Assembly: GCA_964550025.1 (NCBI GenBank)
Contig: CAZJYI010000154.1
Location: 1 to 25,223, forward strand
Direction of reading: 5' to 3'
Length of the DNA stretch: 25,223 nt
Source: CAZJYI01 sp964550025
GTDB taxonomy: Bacteria; Verrucomicrobiota; Kiritimatiellia; UBA8416; CAYOBW01
Below, one piece after another: positions 13,879-22,671 of the stretch (within the stretch, counting starts at the first letter, position 1; every line of letters starts with the position of its first letter). The translations under genes and the position numbers were made by a program. Under the pieces are notes generated by a model. The model was not told the origin of the DNA. It was given only the letters and a program-made list of their open reading frames with translations, and made no database searches.

Positions 13879-14289
13879 AGATCACGGTCTGAAACACTGT
13901 TTAGGACCATAGCAACAAAGGGGTGGCGTTTCAAGAATGATCTCTCCTGCGGGACGCGCATGGGCGCAGGACTCTTCCATGGGTGGGTGGCAAAGGGAGG
14001 ATCAAGTAGCATGGGCCGGGATCGATACACGAGACAGATTGATGATCCATGATTGGCGATGGCAGAAGTGAGAACCACGTGCCGCCCAAACTCGCCGTCC
14101 GCAATGCGCTGAACTCTTACAGGCCCCGGGCCCTCCCGGCGCGCCCAAATGCAGCCAACCGCACGCACGCACCCGACACTCGACACCCAGGCGATTCTTC
14201 GCCGCTGTCGGGTGCTTCGCTGGGTTGCGGTTGCGGGTGATCGTCTGTTATAGTCTCATCTCCTGAGTTGGCAAAAAGGAACCACTGGC
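13879..14289. other. Gene-free divergent intergenic region with hairpin
   Basis: No convincing gene in 410 bp. A 10-bp perfect inverted repeat GCACCCGACA (14169-14178) / TGTCGGGTGC (14206-14215) could form a hairpin with a 27-nt loop. A promoter for the next operon follows it. Possible frames here on either strand have no homology or ribosome binding site. Confidence 0.5.
14225..14254 (+). promoter_or_regulatory. Promoter candidate for the three-gene operon
   Basis: TTGCGG (14225-14230) and TATAGT (14249-14254) are separated by 18 nt, giving a predicted start near 14261, about 29 nt before ATG 14290. AAAAAGGA at 14274-14280 is the ribosome binding site. The hairpin 14169-14215 lies upstream. 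Confidence 0.4.
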
Positions 14290-17200
14290 ATGATCGGTAC
14301 ACGTGCTATCTGCATCGGCGTCGGGTGCGCTCTCCTGGTCGGCCGGGCTGGCGCCGCGCCGACCAAGCGCTCGCGTTCGGCTGCGCCCCAGGGCTACCGG
14401 GACTCCGTCAGCGGTGAGGCGGTGCGGCTGGCCGTTGTCGATCTCGTGAAGAGTCACGGCGGCCGTTACCCCGATGGCGCAGGTCATCTGCGTGAACTCG
14501 ACGCGCTCGCGCGGCAGCAGACGCAATCCTCGCCGGGAGCCCGTTCCGAGGTGCAGAACCGGCTACGCGCATTGCAGCGAAAGGCCTTGCTGGCAAATCC
14601 GCTGCTCGGTTTCGAGAAGCTGGTGGTGCTCAAACGCCGCAAGGGCCAGCTCGGCCTGCCGACCAACCACCAGTGCAATACGGCGCTCAAGCGAACGGGG
14701 TACGACAACGAGATCGCGCTGCTTTCGCCCGTCCGCCCGGGCGGGACGCTGCGAACGCTCTTTCGACCTCCAAATGGCGCCTATGTGGGCGAGATCGATC
14801 TGCATTGGGACGCTGACCGCCTGCTTTTCACGATGCCCGTCGGCCCTGCCTGGCAGATCCACGAGATCGGGATCGACGGCTCCGGCCGCCGCCAGGTGTC
14901 CAAAGGGGCGGACGCGGACGTGGACAACTTCGATGCCTGCTATCTGCCCGACGGCCGCATCGTGTTTGCATCGACGGCCTGCTACACCGGCGTTCCCTGC
15001 TGGCACGGCAAGGAGCGCGCGTGCAGCCTGTACCGCATGAATGCCGACGGAACCGGCATGCGCCAGCTCTGCTACGATCAGGATCTCGACCTGCACCCGG
15101 CCGTCCTGCCGACCGGCCAGGTCATCTTCAGCCGCTGGGACTACACCGGCATCATGCACATGTACCTGCGCCCGTTGATGGTCATGAACCCTGATGGGGT
15201 AGGACAGAAGGCCGCTTACGGCAGCAACTCCTACTGGCCGAACTGCCTGTTCTTTCCCAGGGCCGTGCCCGGTGCTCCCGGCAGGCTCATTGCGGTGCTG
15301 GCCGGTTACCACGGCTCGAATCGCGAAGGGCAACTCGCCCTGCTTGACCTTGGCAGGGGATACCGTGTTGACGAAGGCGTCGTGCAGCTCATCCCGGGGC
15401 GCGGAAAGAAGGTCGACCCGGTCATCAAGGACCACCTGACGCAAAAAGCCTGGCCCAAGTTCCTGCATCCGTACCCGCTCGGCGACAACTACTTCCTGGT
15501 GAGCATGAAGCGCAACCGGAGCGACGCATGGGGCATCTACCTCGTTGACGTGTTCGACAACATCGTGCCGGTCTGCGTGGATCCGAAGTTCGATTTCTTC
15601 GAGCCGACTCCCGTTGTGAAACGCCCCGTGCCTCCCGCCATCCCCGACCGTGTCGATTCCGCGCGAAAGGACGCCGTGGTCTACATTCACAGCGTCTACG
15701 AAGGACCGGGCCTTGCCGGCGTGCCGCGCGGGACGATCAAAAGAATGCGGGTTGCCTCGTACAATTACGGCTATCCCGGGTTGGCCGGCCCCGACAAGAT
15801 CGGTTGCGGCGGCCCCTGGGAAGCCATGCGCATTATTGGCACCGTGCCCGTGTACGAAGACGGGTCGGCCTCGTTCGTTGTCCCCGCCAACACGCCCCTG
15901 ACGCTGCAGCCGCTCGATGCCGAGGGAAAGGCCGTACAACTCATGCGGTCCTGGTACACGCCCATGCCGGGCGAAAAGGTGTCCTGCGTCGGTTGCCACG
16001 AGCGCCCCAACGAGATTGTCCCGTCCACGGTGCACATCGCCGCCCAGCGCGCGCCCGACCGCATCGAAGCGTGGTACGGTCCCCCGCGCGGTTTTGACTT
16101 CGAGCGGGAGGTGCAGCCCGTACTGGACGCGTACTGTGTGTCGTGCCATGACGGCTCGAACCCGAAACGCCCCGACCTGCGGTCGGAGAAGCTGGTGAAG
16201 GGGTACCAGGGCCGTACGCTCAACCGCCTCGGGAGCCAGCGGCTGCACCCCGAGCTCAAGAAGCGTTTCGGCGGGACGCGGCTGAAATACACACCCGCCT
16301 ACGAAGTGCTCGTTTCGTACATTCGACGCGTCGGCGTCGAGGATGACGTCAACCTGCTGGTGCCCGGGGAGTACCATGCCGACACGAGTGAGCTGATCCA
16401 GATGTTGCGCAAGGGGCATCATGGCGTGCAGCTCGATCCAGAGGCCTGGGGCCGGCTCGTTACGTGGATCGACCTCAACGGTCCGTGCCACGGTACCTGG
16501 AACGACATCGCCCCTATTCCCGGTAGACCGGATGCCCGCCGCGGCGAGCTCGCGGCGCGTTACGGGGCGCCGCCCGTCGACCCCGAGCTCGTCCCCGACC
16601 TTCCACGCCCCGCGTTTGATGTCGCTGCAAGGCGTGAAGAACCCGTCGTACAGCCTCCGCCGTCGCTTGGCGGCTGGCCTTTCGACGCGGGTGAGGCCCG
16701 CCGACGACAGGCGGCTCTCGGGACGACGGAGGCGACGGTCGATCTGGGTGGCGGCGTCACTGTCAAACTCGTACAGGTCCCGGCCGGGGCGTTCGTGATG
16801 GGCGACCCGCGGGGCTACCCGGATGAGCGGGCCGCTACGGTCGTCACCATTCCAAAGCCGTTCTGGATCGGCACTTTCGAGGTCAGCAACAGGCAGTACC
16901 GCCGCTTAGATCCGGACCACGTCTCCGGCTACTTCATGAAGCGTTACCCGGGCATCGACGGCCCCGGCCTGGACCTGAACGACCCCGGTCAGCCCGCCGT
17001 GCGCGTCTCGTGGCTGCAGGCCATGGCCTTCTGCCGCTGGTTGTCGGAGAAGACGGGCCGCGAGTTCTCTCTGCCCACCGAAGCGCAGTGGGAATACGCC
17101 TGCCGGGCCGGCCGTGCCACGGCCTTCTCCTTCGGTGCGGCCGAGGCCGACTTCGCGCCCTTTGCCAACCTGGCGGACCGCCGCATGAGTCTGCACCCCT

Positions 17201-17604
17201 GTGTGACCGGCGGCGTGGACTCCAGCATCACGGCATTCAAGGGGAACGGGATATTCCAGGAATCACTCGACGGCGGCGACGTGATCTGCGACGCACGCTT
17301 CGACGACAAGCGGATTGCGACGGCGCCCGTCGGCAGCTACCGGGCCAACGCTTGGGGACTGCACGACATGCACGGCAACGCCGCCGAATGGACGCGGTCG
17401 GTCTACGGAGCGTACCCGTACGCGGGCGAAACGGCGGGGGGCGGGCGACGAGTCGTTCGCGGCGGGTCGTTCCGCGACCGCCCAAAACGCGCCCGTAGCG
17501 GCTTTCGACTCGCTTTTCCCGAGTGGCAGCGTGTACACAATGTCGGGTTTCGCGTAGTTTGCGAGGGTGAGGGCGATGCGATAGGTGGACCGCAGGAGCG
17601 TTGA
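14290..17604 (+). CDS. Exported fusion: beta-propeller, HZS-alpha-like domain, two CxxCH motifs, SUMF1/EgtB-like domain
   Basis: An 1104-aa protein with a Sec signal (about 1-22). Residues about 140-440 form a TolB/PD40-type propeller (RLLFTMPVGPAWQIHEIGIDG, YRMNADGTGMRQLCYD, VFSRWDY-like blades). Residues about 460-560 resemble the hydrazine-synthase-alpha middle domain (VYIHSVYEGPGLAGVPRGTIK, PVYEDGSASFVVPANTPL). Two heme-c-type motifs follow: CVGCH (566-570) and CVSCH (616-620), in a cytochrome-like region. Residues about 817-1095 are a SUMF1-type domain (VPAGAFVMGDPRG, FWIGTFEVSN, SLPTEAQWEYACRAG, GNAAEW at 1029). The RGGSF segment near 1056 lacks the cysteines of true formylglycine-generating enzyme, so it should not activate the neighbouring sulfatases. 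Such chimeras are frequent in PVC bacteria; role unknown, possibly periplasmic redox or glycan metabolism. First gene of an operon with the SHD1 protein and a sulfatase. Confidence 0.82.
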   Translation: MIGTRAICIGVGCALLVGRAGAAPTKRSRSAAPQGYRDSVSGEAVRLAVVDLVKSHGGRYPDGAGHLRELDALARQQTQSSPGARSEVQNRLRALQRKALLANPLLGFEKLVVLKRRKGQLGLPTNHQCNTALKRTGYDNEIALLSPVRPGGTLRTLFRPPNGAYVGEIDLHWDADRLLFTMPVGPAWQIHEIGIDGSGRRQVSKGADADVDNFDACYLPDGRIVFASTACYTGVPCWHGKERACSLYRMNADGTGMRQLCYDQDLDLHPAVLPTGQVIFSRWDYTGIMHMYLRPLMVMNPDGVGQKAAYGSNSYWPNCLFFPRAVPGAPGRLIAVLAGYHGSNREGQLALLDLGRGYRVDEGVVQLIPGRGKKVDPVIKDHLTQKAWPKFLHPYPLGDNYFLVSMKRNRSDAWGIYLVDVFDNIVPVCVDPKFDFFEPTPVVKRPVPPAIPDRVDSARKDAVVYIHSVYEGPGLAGVPRGTIKRMRVASYNYGYPGLAGPDKIGCGGPWEAMRIIGTVPVYEDGSASFVVPANTPLTLQPLDAEGKAVQLMRSWYTPMPGEKVSCVGCHERPNEIVPSTVHIAAQRAPDRIEAWYGPPRGFDFEREVQPVLDAYCVSCHDGSNPKRPDLRSEKLVKGYQGRTLNRLGSQRLHPELKKRFGGTRLKYTPAYEVLVSYIRRVGVEDDVNLLVPGEYHADTSELIQMLRKGHHGVQLDPEAWGRLVTWIDLNGPCHGTWNDIAPIPGRPDARRGELAARYGAPPVDPELVPDLPRPAFDVAARREEPVVQPPPSLGGWPFDAGEARRRQAALGTTEATVDLGGGVTVKLVQVPAGAFVMGDPRGYPDERAATVVTIPKPFWIGTFEVSNRQYRRLDPDHVSGYFMKRYPGIDGPGLDLNDPGQPAVRVSWLQAMAFCRWLSEKTGREFSLPTEAQWEYACRAGRATAFSFGAAEADFAPFANLADRRMSLHPCVTGGVDSSITAFKGNGIFQESLDGGDVICDARFDDKRIATAPVGSYRANAWGLHDMHGNAAEWTRSVYGAYPYAGETAGGGRRVVRGGSFRDRPKRARSGFRLAFPEWQRVHNVGFRVVCEGEGDAIGGPQER

Positions 17605-17608
17605 GACA

Positions 17609-18886
17609 ATGACGGAGACATCCGGACACCGGCGCGGATTACACTGGCCGGCCGCTTTGGCGGTCGTCTTTGCCTTGTGCGGCGGCGCCCTTCTTGCCGT
17701 CGAGGCCCCGAAGGATGAACCCTACAGGACGTGGACCTCCGCGAGGGGCAAGACGATTGAAGCGAAGCTCATCGGGTTGAGCGGCGACCGTGCGCGGTTC
17801 AGGCTGAAGACCGGCAAGAGCCTGGTCATCAAGCGCCACTACCTGTCGACCGACGACCAGGAATACCTGACGCACGTCGGCGAACCGGACGCGCCCGTCA
17901 AACCGTTTTCCCGGCAGACGCTTGACATGATCATCCTCAAGGGAATCGACTTTCAGGACGAGCCGTTTGAGGACGTGCTGGGCTTCATCGAACGCGAATC
18001 GAAATCTCCCGGACTGGCTCCGCAGGGCATCCGCACCGGGGTGCACCAGGACGTGGACCTGAACGGCATTCCCGGCATGACGCTTCGTGCCGAGCAACTG
18101 ACGCTCGAGCAGCTTCTGAGCGCCATCAGTGACAAGACGGGTCTGAAGTACCGCCTCATCAAGAACACGCTCGTCTTCACCACCGCGGACTATGCGGGGG
18201 AGCTTGTCACGCGAACCTATCCGTTGCGCGAGGGCGCGCTGGGGCTCGATTCCGAATCCGACGCTCGAAACCAGGTGTTGCGTCTGCTGGGAGACCAGGG
18301 CATCACGTTCCCGCGCGGCGCGGACGTGAGGTACGATGCCAAAGTGCACAAGCTCGTGGTTATCAACACGGCGGAGAACATCGGTAAGGCCGACCGTCTT
18401 CTGGCAAGGATGGTGGCCGTGAATGCCCGTGCCGACCTGGCCGTGTCGGCCTACAAGCTCAGCGAACGCAGGGCTGCCGCGCTGCGCGGCTTCATGTCGA
18501 TCCAACCGGGACTTGGCGGGCGCGTGCAGGTCGATGACGAGATGGCGCTGGCCGTTGCGGCATTTCGGAGGGGCGGGATCCCGTCGGCCATGTGCCGCTT
18601 CCGTCCGTCCGTTGTCGCCGGGCGCCGCTTCGCGGAATCCAAAGCGGGAGTGTCGTTTTCCGGCACGCCGCTGGTCTATCCGGGCGGGAAGCGGATGTCT
18701 CTGACGTTCGGTTTCGAAGTCCGTTCCGGCGATGCCATTGTGACGGCCTCCGGCACGGCCGAGCTTGCCGTGGGGCAGACGGCCATCGTCCTGGCGCATA
18801 CGGGACTGGCTACGGCGGGGGGCGCGGGGGGCACGCCCGAGTACTATGTCTGTGAAATGACACTCTCGAGCATTGCCGAAAAGTAG
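17609..18886 (+). CDS. Exported SHD1-domain protein with secretin/STN-like region
   Basis: A 425-aa protein. ATG 17609 is preferred because AGGAG lies 10 nt upstream; a GTG at 17585 would overlap the previous gene. A Sec signal (about 12-30, AALAVVFALCGGALLAVEA) is followed by an SHD1 (SLA1 homology) domain (about residues 40-85: RTWTSARGKTIEAKLIG...KSLVIKRHYLSTDDQEYL). This domain is typical of PVC bacteria. Residues about 100-190 contain LEQLLSAISDKTGLKYRLIKNTLVF, resembling secretin/TonB short N-terminal (STN) or DUF4974 modules, and a second copy-like region follows to about 280. The C-terminal third has no recognised domain. It is probably periplasmic. Starts 5 nt after the fusion gene and is followed by the sulfatase after 34 nt. 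Confidence 0.75.
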   Translation: MTETSGHRRGLHWPAALAVVFALCGGALLAVEAPKDEPYRTWTSARGKTIEAKLIGLSGDRARFRLKTGKSLVIKRHYLSTDDQEYLTHVGEPDAPVKPFSRQTLDMIILKGIDFQDEPFEDVLGFIERESKSPGLAPQGIRTGVHQDVDLNGIPGMTLRAEQLTLEQLLSAISDKTGLKYRLIKNTLVFTTADYAGELVTRTYPLREGALGLDSESDARNQVLRLLGDQGITFPRGADVRYDAKVHKLVVINTAENIGKADRLLARMVAVNARADLAVSAYKLSERRAAALRGFMSIQPGLGGRVQVDDEMALAVAAFRRGGIPSAMCRFRPSVVAGRRFAESKAGVSFSGTPLVYPGGKRMSLTFGFEVRSGDAIVTASGTAELAVGQTAIVLAHTGLATAGGAGGTPEYYVCEMTLSSIAEK

Positions 18887-18920
18887 GCTGCCGAGATGTC
18901 TCGAAGACGCGGAGGGGACT

Positions 18921-20552
18921 ATGTCCGTGCTGACACGACGCGATTTCATGCTGAAGAACACCGGGTTGGGAGTCGCGACGGCGATGGGGCTGTCGCCGCT
19001 GGCCGCGGCGCCCCGTGGCAAGCGCCCCCCGAACGTGCTGCTGATCATGGCCGACGACATGGGCTATTCCGACGCCGGCTGCTATGGCGGCGAAATCGAA
19101 ACGCCGAACCTGGACCGTCTGGCGGCTTGCGGCATCCGGTTCTCACAGCACTACTCCACGGGGCGCTGCTGGCCCTCACGGGCTGCCATCCTGACCGGCT
19201 ACTACGCGCAGCAGATCCGGCGTGACACGCTTCCCGGTATCAAGATGGGCTCGCGTCCCGCATGGGCGCCTCTCCTTCCGGAGCTGTTGCGGGGCTACGG
19301 CTATCGCTGCTACCACTCCGGGAAATGGCACATTGACGGCGAGCCACTGGAACAGGGCTTTGAGCACTCCTACATGATTACGGACCAGGACCGGTTCTTC
19401 TCGCCGCGGCGGCACCAGGGCGACGCGAAACCGCTCCCGCCCGTGAAACCGGGGACTGGCTACTACGCAACCACGGCCATTGCCGAGCACGCCCTGACCT
19501 GCCTGCGGCAGCACGCAAAACAGTCACCCGGACAGCCCTTCTTCCACTTCCTGGCATTCACGTCGCCACACTTCCCCCTGCAGGCGCTGAAGGAGGATAT
19601 TGACCACTATCGCGACCGCTACCTCGTGGGGTGGGACGCCGTCCGCAAGGAACGGTGGCAACGAATGCGCAAGCGCGGTCTTGTCGACTGCGGCCTGTCC
19701 GCGCTTGACCCAAGCGGCGTGGCGCACTGGAGTTTCCCTGAGGAAGAGCTGCGCAGCAGAATCGGACCCGGCGAGATGGGTACGGTCAGACCGTGGTCCG
19801 AGTTGAACGAGAAAGAGAAGCGTTTCCAGGCGACGAAGATGGCGATTCACGCCGCCATGATACACTGCATGGACCGCGAGATCGGGCGAGTACTCGACCA
19901 ACTCTATGCCATGGACGAGTACCGCAATACGGTCATCCTGTTCGTGTCGGACAACGGTGCATCGGCCGAGCAGATCATCAGGGGCGACGGCCACGACCCC
20001 GCCGCCCCGCCCGGGTCCCCCAAGTCGTACCTCTGCCTCGGGCCGGGTTGGTCCACGGCGGCGAACACGCCGTTCCGTCTGCACAAATCGTGGGTGCACG
20101 AAGGGGGCATTGCGTCGCCCCTCATCGTGCAGTGGCTCGACGGCATCGAGGCCCGCGGCGAGCTGCGCCACGACGTGGGGCATTTCGTCGACATTGCCCC
20201 GACCATTCTCGATTTGGCGGGAGGGCGATGGCCGACACGATGGAAAGGTCTCGACGTCCCGCCGCGGCCGGGATGCAGCCTTGTTTCCGCGTTTGCCCGG
20301 TCCGGCGCCGTTGGCCCGCGTTCTCTCTGGTGGTGTCACTCCGGGAACCGCGCGCTTCGCAAGGGGCACTGGAAGCTGGTTGCCAGGCGGCCGGCCGGTC
20401 CGTGGAAACTCTACGATATGCGCACCGATCGCAGCGAACAGATGGACGTGGCAGCGGAGCATCCGGAGGTCGTCCGGGAACTGTCCGAGCAGTGGGAGGG
20501 CTCTGCCGAGCAGTTCCGCGGTATGGCAGGAGGGAAGGGGGACAAGAAGTGA
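18921..20552 (+). CDS. Tat-exported arylsulfatase (S1 family)
   Basis: A 543-aa protein. ATG 18921 is preceded by GGAGGGG; a longer frame would overlap the previous gene. Twin-arginine signal: LTRRDFMLKNTGLGVATAM. The sulfatase domain shows NVLLIMADDMGYSDAGCYGG (metal aspartates), the canonical activation motif GRC83WPSRAAILTG, HSGKWHIDG, and VILFVSDNGASAEQ. The canonical CxPSR implies formylglycine maturation, in contrast to the variant CSPYR of the other sulfatase here. The C-terminal subdomain (GNRALRKGHWKLV...WKLYDMRTDRSEQMD) is the usual one. Substrate unknown; a sulfated polysaccharide is likely. Third gene of the operon; it converges with pilT, leaving an 8-nt gap. Confidence 0.92.
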   Translation: MSVLTRRDFMLKNTGLGVATAMGLSPLAAAPRGKRPPNVLLIMADDMGYSDAGCYGGEIETPNLDRLAACGIRFSQHYSTGRCWPSRAAILTGYYAQQIRRDTLPGIKMGSRPAWAPLLPELLRGYGYRCYHSGKWHIDGEPLEQGFEHSYMITDQDRFFSPRRHQGDAKPLPPVKPGTGYYATTAIAEHALTCLRQHAKQSPGQPFFHFLAFTSPHFPLQALKEDIDHYRDRYLVGWDAVRKERWQRMRKRGLVDCGLSALDPSGVAHWSFPEEELRSRIGPGEMGTVRPWSELNEKEKRFQATKMAIHAAMIHCMDREIGRVLDQLYAMDEYRNTVILFVSDNGASAEQIIRGDGHDPAAPPGSPKSYLCLGPGWSTAANTPFRLHKSWVHEGGIASPLIVQWLDGIEARGELRHDVGHFVDIAPTILDLAGGRWPTRWKGLDVPPRPGCSLVSAFARSGAVGPRSLWWCHSGNRALRKGHWKLVARRPAGPWKLYDMRTDRSEQMDVAAEHPEVVRELSEQWEGSAEQFRGMAGGKGDKK

Positions 20553-20560
20553 GGGTCGAT

Positions 20561-21658
20561 CTACTCCTCGGCATCTCCGCCGTCCGGGTCGAAGGGAACG
20601 CCGGCCTTGTCAAAGCGGCTGAGAATGTCGTCCTTGTCAATGGCCTTCAGGTAGGCTTCGAACGGTTCGACGATTCCGTCGGCGGCCAGGTTGGCCAGCG
20701 AATCGTTCAGCATGATCATGCCTCTGCCGCGTCCGACCTGCATGAGCGATGGAATCTGGTGGATCTTGCCCTCGCGGATCATGGCGGCGACGCCGCTGTC
20801 GACGAGTAACACTTCCAGTGCGGCAATCCGGCCGCCGCCGATTTTGCGGCACAGCGTTTGAGACACCGCCCCTTTCAGCGACGAGGCCAGCATGCTGCGG
20901 ATCTGGTTCTGGCGCCCGGAGGGGAATGCATCAATAATCCGGTTGATGGTGCTGTAGGCCGTGTTCGTGTGCAGCGTGCCGAACACGAGGTGGCCCGTTT
21001 CCGCTGTTTCGATCGCAATCTCTATCGTCTCCAGGTCACGCATCTCGCCGACGAGCACGACATCCGGGTCCTGCCGCAGGGCGGCCCGCAACGCGGTCGC
21101 GAAACTCTCCGTATGCGTGCGGATTTCACGTTGGGTGATAACGCAGCGCTTGTCTTCGTGAACGAACTCGATGGGGTCCTCGATCGTGATGATGTGCTCC
21201 TGCCGCGATCGATTGACGATGTCGATCATCGCCGCCAGAGTCGTGCTCTTCCCGCTTCCCGTCGGTCCGGTGATGACAACCAGGCCTTTTGAGAGGTGAC
21301 ACAGGTTGGTGACGCCGGGCGGCAGACCAAGCTGTTCCGCGGTCAGTATGTCTGTCGGGATAACCCGGAAGACGGCGCCCATACCGAAACGGTCGCGATA
21401 CACGTTTGCCCGAAGCCGCGCCAGTCCGGGGACCTCGTAGGCGAAGTCCGTGTCGTTGCGTTTCCGGAACTCATCCGCGTTGACTTCCGGCATGATCTCG
21501 GCCAGGAGTTTCTCAATCTCCCCCGGTTCGACGACCGGCAGGTCCATCGGCTGCATGCTCCCGTCAACACGGACTATGGGGCGGCGGCCGGGAGACAGGT
21601 GCAGATCGCTCGCTCCCTGTCCCACGAACATCCTGAAAAGCACGTCGATGTCGGCCAT
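20561..21658 (-). CDS. pilT: Twitching motility ATPase PilT
   Basis: A 365-aa cytoplasmic ATPase of the PilT/GspE superfamily, at the usual length. The N-terminal PAS-like domain (SDLHLSPGRRPIVRVDG) is followed by Walker A GPTGSGKST (131-139), the Asp box TIEDPIEFVH, Walker B DPDVVLVGEMRD, and the His box TAETGHLVFGTLHTN. It retracts type IV pili and powers twitching. The start ATG 21658 is preceded by GGGGAAG. The last about 20 residues are acidic. No other pilus gene is present nearby. The gene for the ACT protein lies 122 nt upstream on the same strand, so they may form one transcript, though a hairpin lies between. Confidence 0.92.
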   Translation of the reverse strand: MADIDVLFRMFVGQGASDLHLSPGRRPIVRVDGSMQPMDLPVVEPGEIEKLLAEIMPEVNADEFRKRNDTDFAYEVPGLARLRANVYRDRFGMGAVFRVIPTDILTAEQLGLPPGVTNLCHLSKGLVVITGPTGSGKSTTLAAMIDIVNRSRQEHIITIEDPIEFVHEDKRCVITQREIRTHTESFATALRAALRQDPDVVLVGEMRDLETIEIAIETAETGHLVFGTLHTNTAYSTINRIIDAFPSGRQNQIRSMLASSLKGAVSQTLCRKIGGGRIAALEVLLVDSGVAAMIREGKIHQIPSLMQVGRGRGMIMLNDSLANLAADGIVEPFEAYLKAIDKDDILSRFDKAGVPFDPDGGDAEE

Positions 21659-21707
21659 GTCCCGCAGCTTCCCCGCCTTTGCGCGGTATCCAGCCCGGAG
21701 TCCGACC

Positions 21708-21743
21708 GACCGGACCTGTCGGACGAGTCAGACAGGCCCGGTC
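21708..21743. repeat. 13-bp-stem hairpin between ACT gene and pilT
   Basis: GACCGGACCTGTC (21708-21720) and GACAGGCCCGGTC (21731-21743) are inverted copies with one mismatch around a 10-nt loop. It is rich in the GTCCGAC/GACAGG words typical of intergenic repeats in this type of genome. There is no T-run, so it is either a processing or attenuation hairpin or a repeat element. Confidence 0.6.
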
Positions 21744-21780
21744 CCGGCGCGTTGGCGGTTGGGTGTGTGCGTATCGCAGC

Positions 21781-22203
21781 CTACATCGCTCGGAGCGATC
21801 GCGCAGCTCGCGTGGCGTCGCTCGAGGAGTCGAAGGCAAAATGCGCCACGAATTTGCGGCCCACCGACGCGGCCGATACGCCGCGCAGATTGATGCCTTT
21901 TGCGGCCAGCGCCGCGGTCATCTGCGACCCCAGACCCTTCTTGTCCGGGCCCTCGACACGAAGGGCATGCAGGCTGGCCGTCTTGCGGAATCCGGCTTTG
22001 CGAGCGGCACGGCACTGCGTATTGCCCTTGATGGGGGAGACGAAAACGACGCCCGTGCCCGGTTCGTCGGGAGCCCGCCGCGCCATCACGAAGCCCAGGT
22101 TGCATCCCGCTTCGGTCAGGGTCGCCAGCTTCTCAGCCAAACCACCCGGCTGGTCCTCGATCTTCGCCGCCCATGTGTCAATGCGTTCTACTTTCAATGC
22201 CAT
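21781..22203 (-). CDS. Tandem ACT-domain protein
   Basis: A 140-aa cytoplasmic protein with AAAGGAGA before the ATG. Two ACT-like units are visible: residues about 5-55 (ERIDTWAAKIEDQPGGLAEKLATLTEAGCNL) and about 75-138 (LHALRVEGPDKKGLGSQMTAALAAKGINLRGVS). Both have the Gly-containing ligand loop (DQPGGL, PDKKGLG). Such small proteins sense amino acids or act as regulatory partners. The ligand and partner are unknown. It sits upstream of pilT on the same strand. Confidence 0.8.
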   Translation of the reverse strand: MALKVERIDTWAAKIEDQPGGLAEKLATLTEAGCNLGFVMARRAPDEPGTGVVFVSPIKGNTQCRAARKAGFRKTASLHALRVEGPDKKGLGSQMTAALAAKGINLRGVSAASVGRKFVAHFAFDSSSDATRAARSLRAM

Positions 22204-22671
22204 TGCGCCGTCTCCTTTTTTCGCTTCTGCCTTTCCGTATTGGAAGGAGCCTACTAATCGAATCCCAACATGTCAAGGAGGCTGTTCACGCCCCAGAATT
22301 GCGGATTGCGGATTGGGGATTGCGGAATTGGGGACGGAAGTGTCTCGACCACAGTGTCATGCACGCATCCTCTGCGCCTTGGCAATCATCAAGCGTTGCT
22401 TGAACATCGTCAATGTGAGTCGTCGCTGCACAAACCCGTGACTGACAAGCGCTTCCCCTCCCACAATCCGAAATCCGAAATCCGCAGTCCGCAATTCTGG
22501 GTCACGCCCAGTGTTCACGCCCAACGCGGCGGATTGCCGATCTGCGACTCGACCGTAGCGCTCTCCGTGTAGCGGAACGCGTAAGCGTTCCGATCTCGAC
22601 CACCGCCAAACGGTCCCCTTTTCCGTGACCTTAGAATGCGGGTGGGATGCGTCGGGGCGGAGCGGTTCAAC
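22204..22671. other. Gene-free region with inverted ATTGCGGATT repeats
   Basis: CCAGAATTGCGGATTGCGGATT (22293-22314) and its inverted copy (22479-22500) match at 21 of 22 positions and bracket about 165 bp without a gene. Direct repeats of GATTGCGGATTG lie in the left arm and AAATCCGAAATCCG in the right arm. A GTTCACGCCC word occurs next to each arm. These look like degenerate nonautonomous repeat ends. No open frame of interest is present. Confidence 0.5.

Noticed and set aside
13875..14186. Minus-strand frame of 103 codons upstream of the radical SAM gene
   Set aside because: No homology, composition unlike a real protein, and it lies in the divergent promoter region.
14563..16491. Long open frame (642 codons) on the minus strand opposite the propeller/SUMF1 fusion gene
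   Set aside because: It is the antisense shadow of a clearly homologous plus-strand gene in GC-rich DNA and has no recognisable motif or start signal.
14290..17604. SUMF1 domain as the formylglycine-generating enzyme for the sulfatases
   Set aside because: The segment after RGGSF lacks the cysteines needed by true FGE and EWC is EWT, so catalytic activity is not expected.
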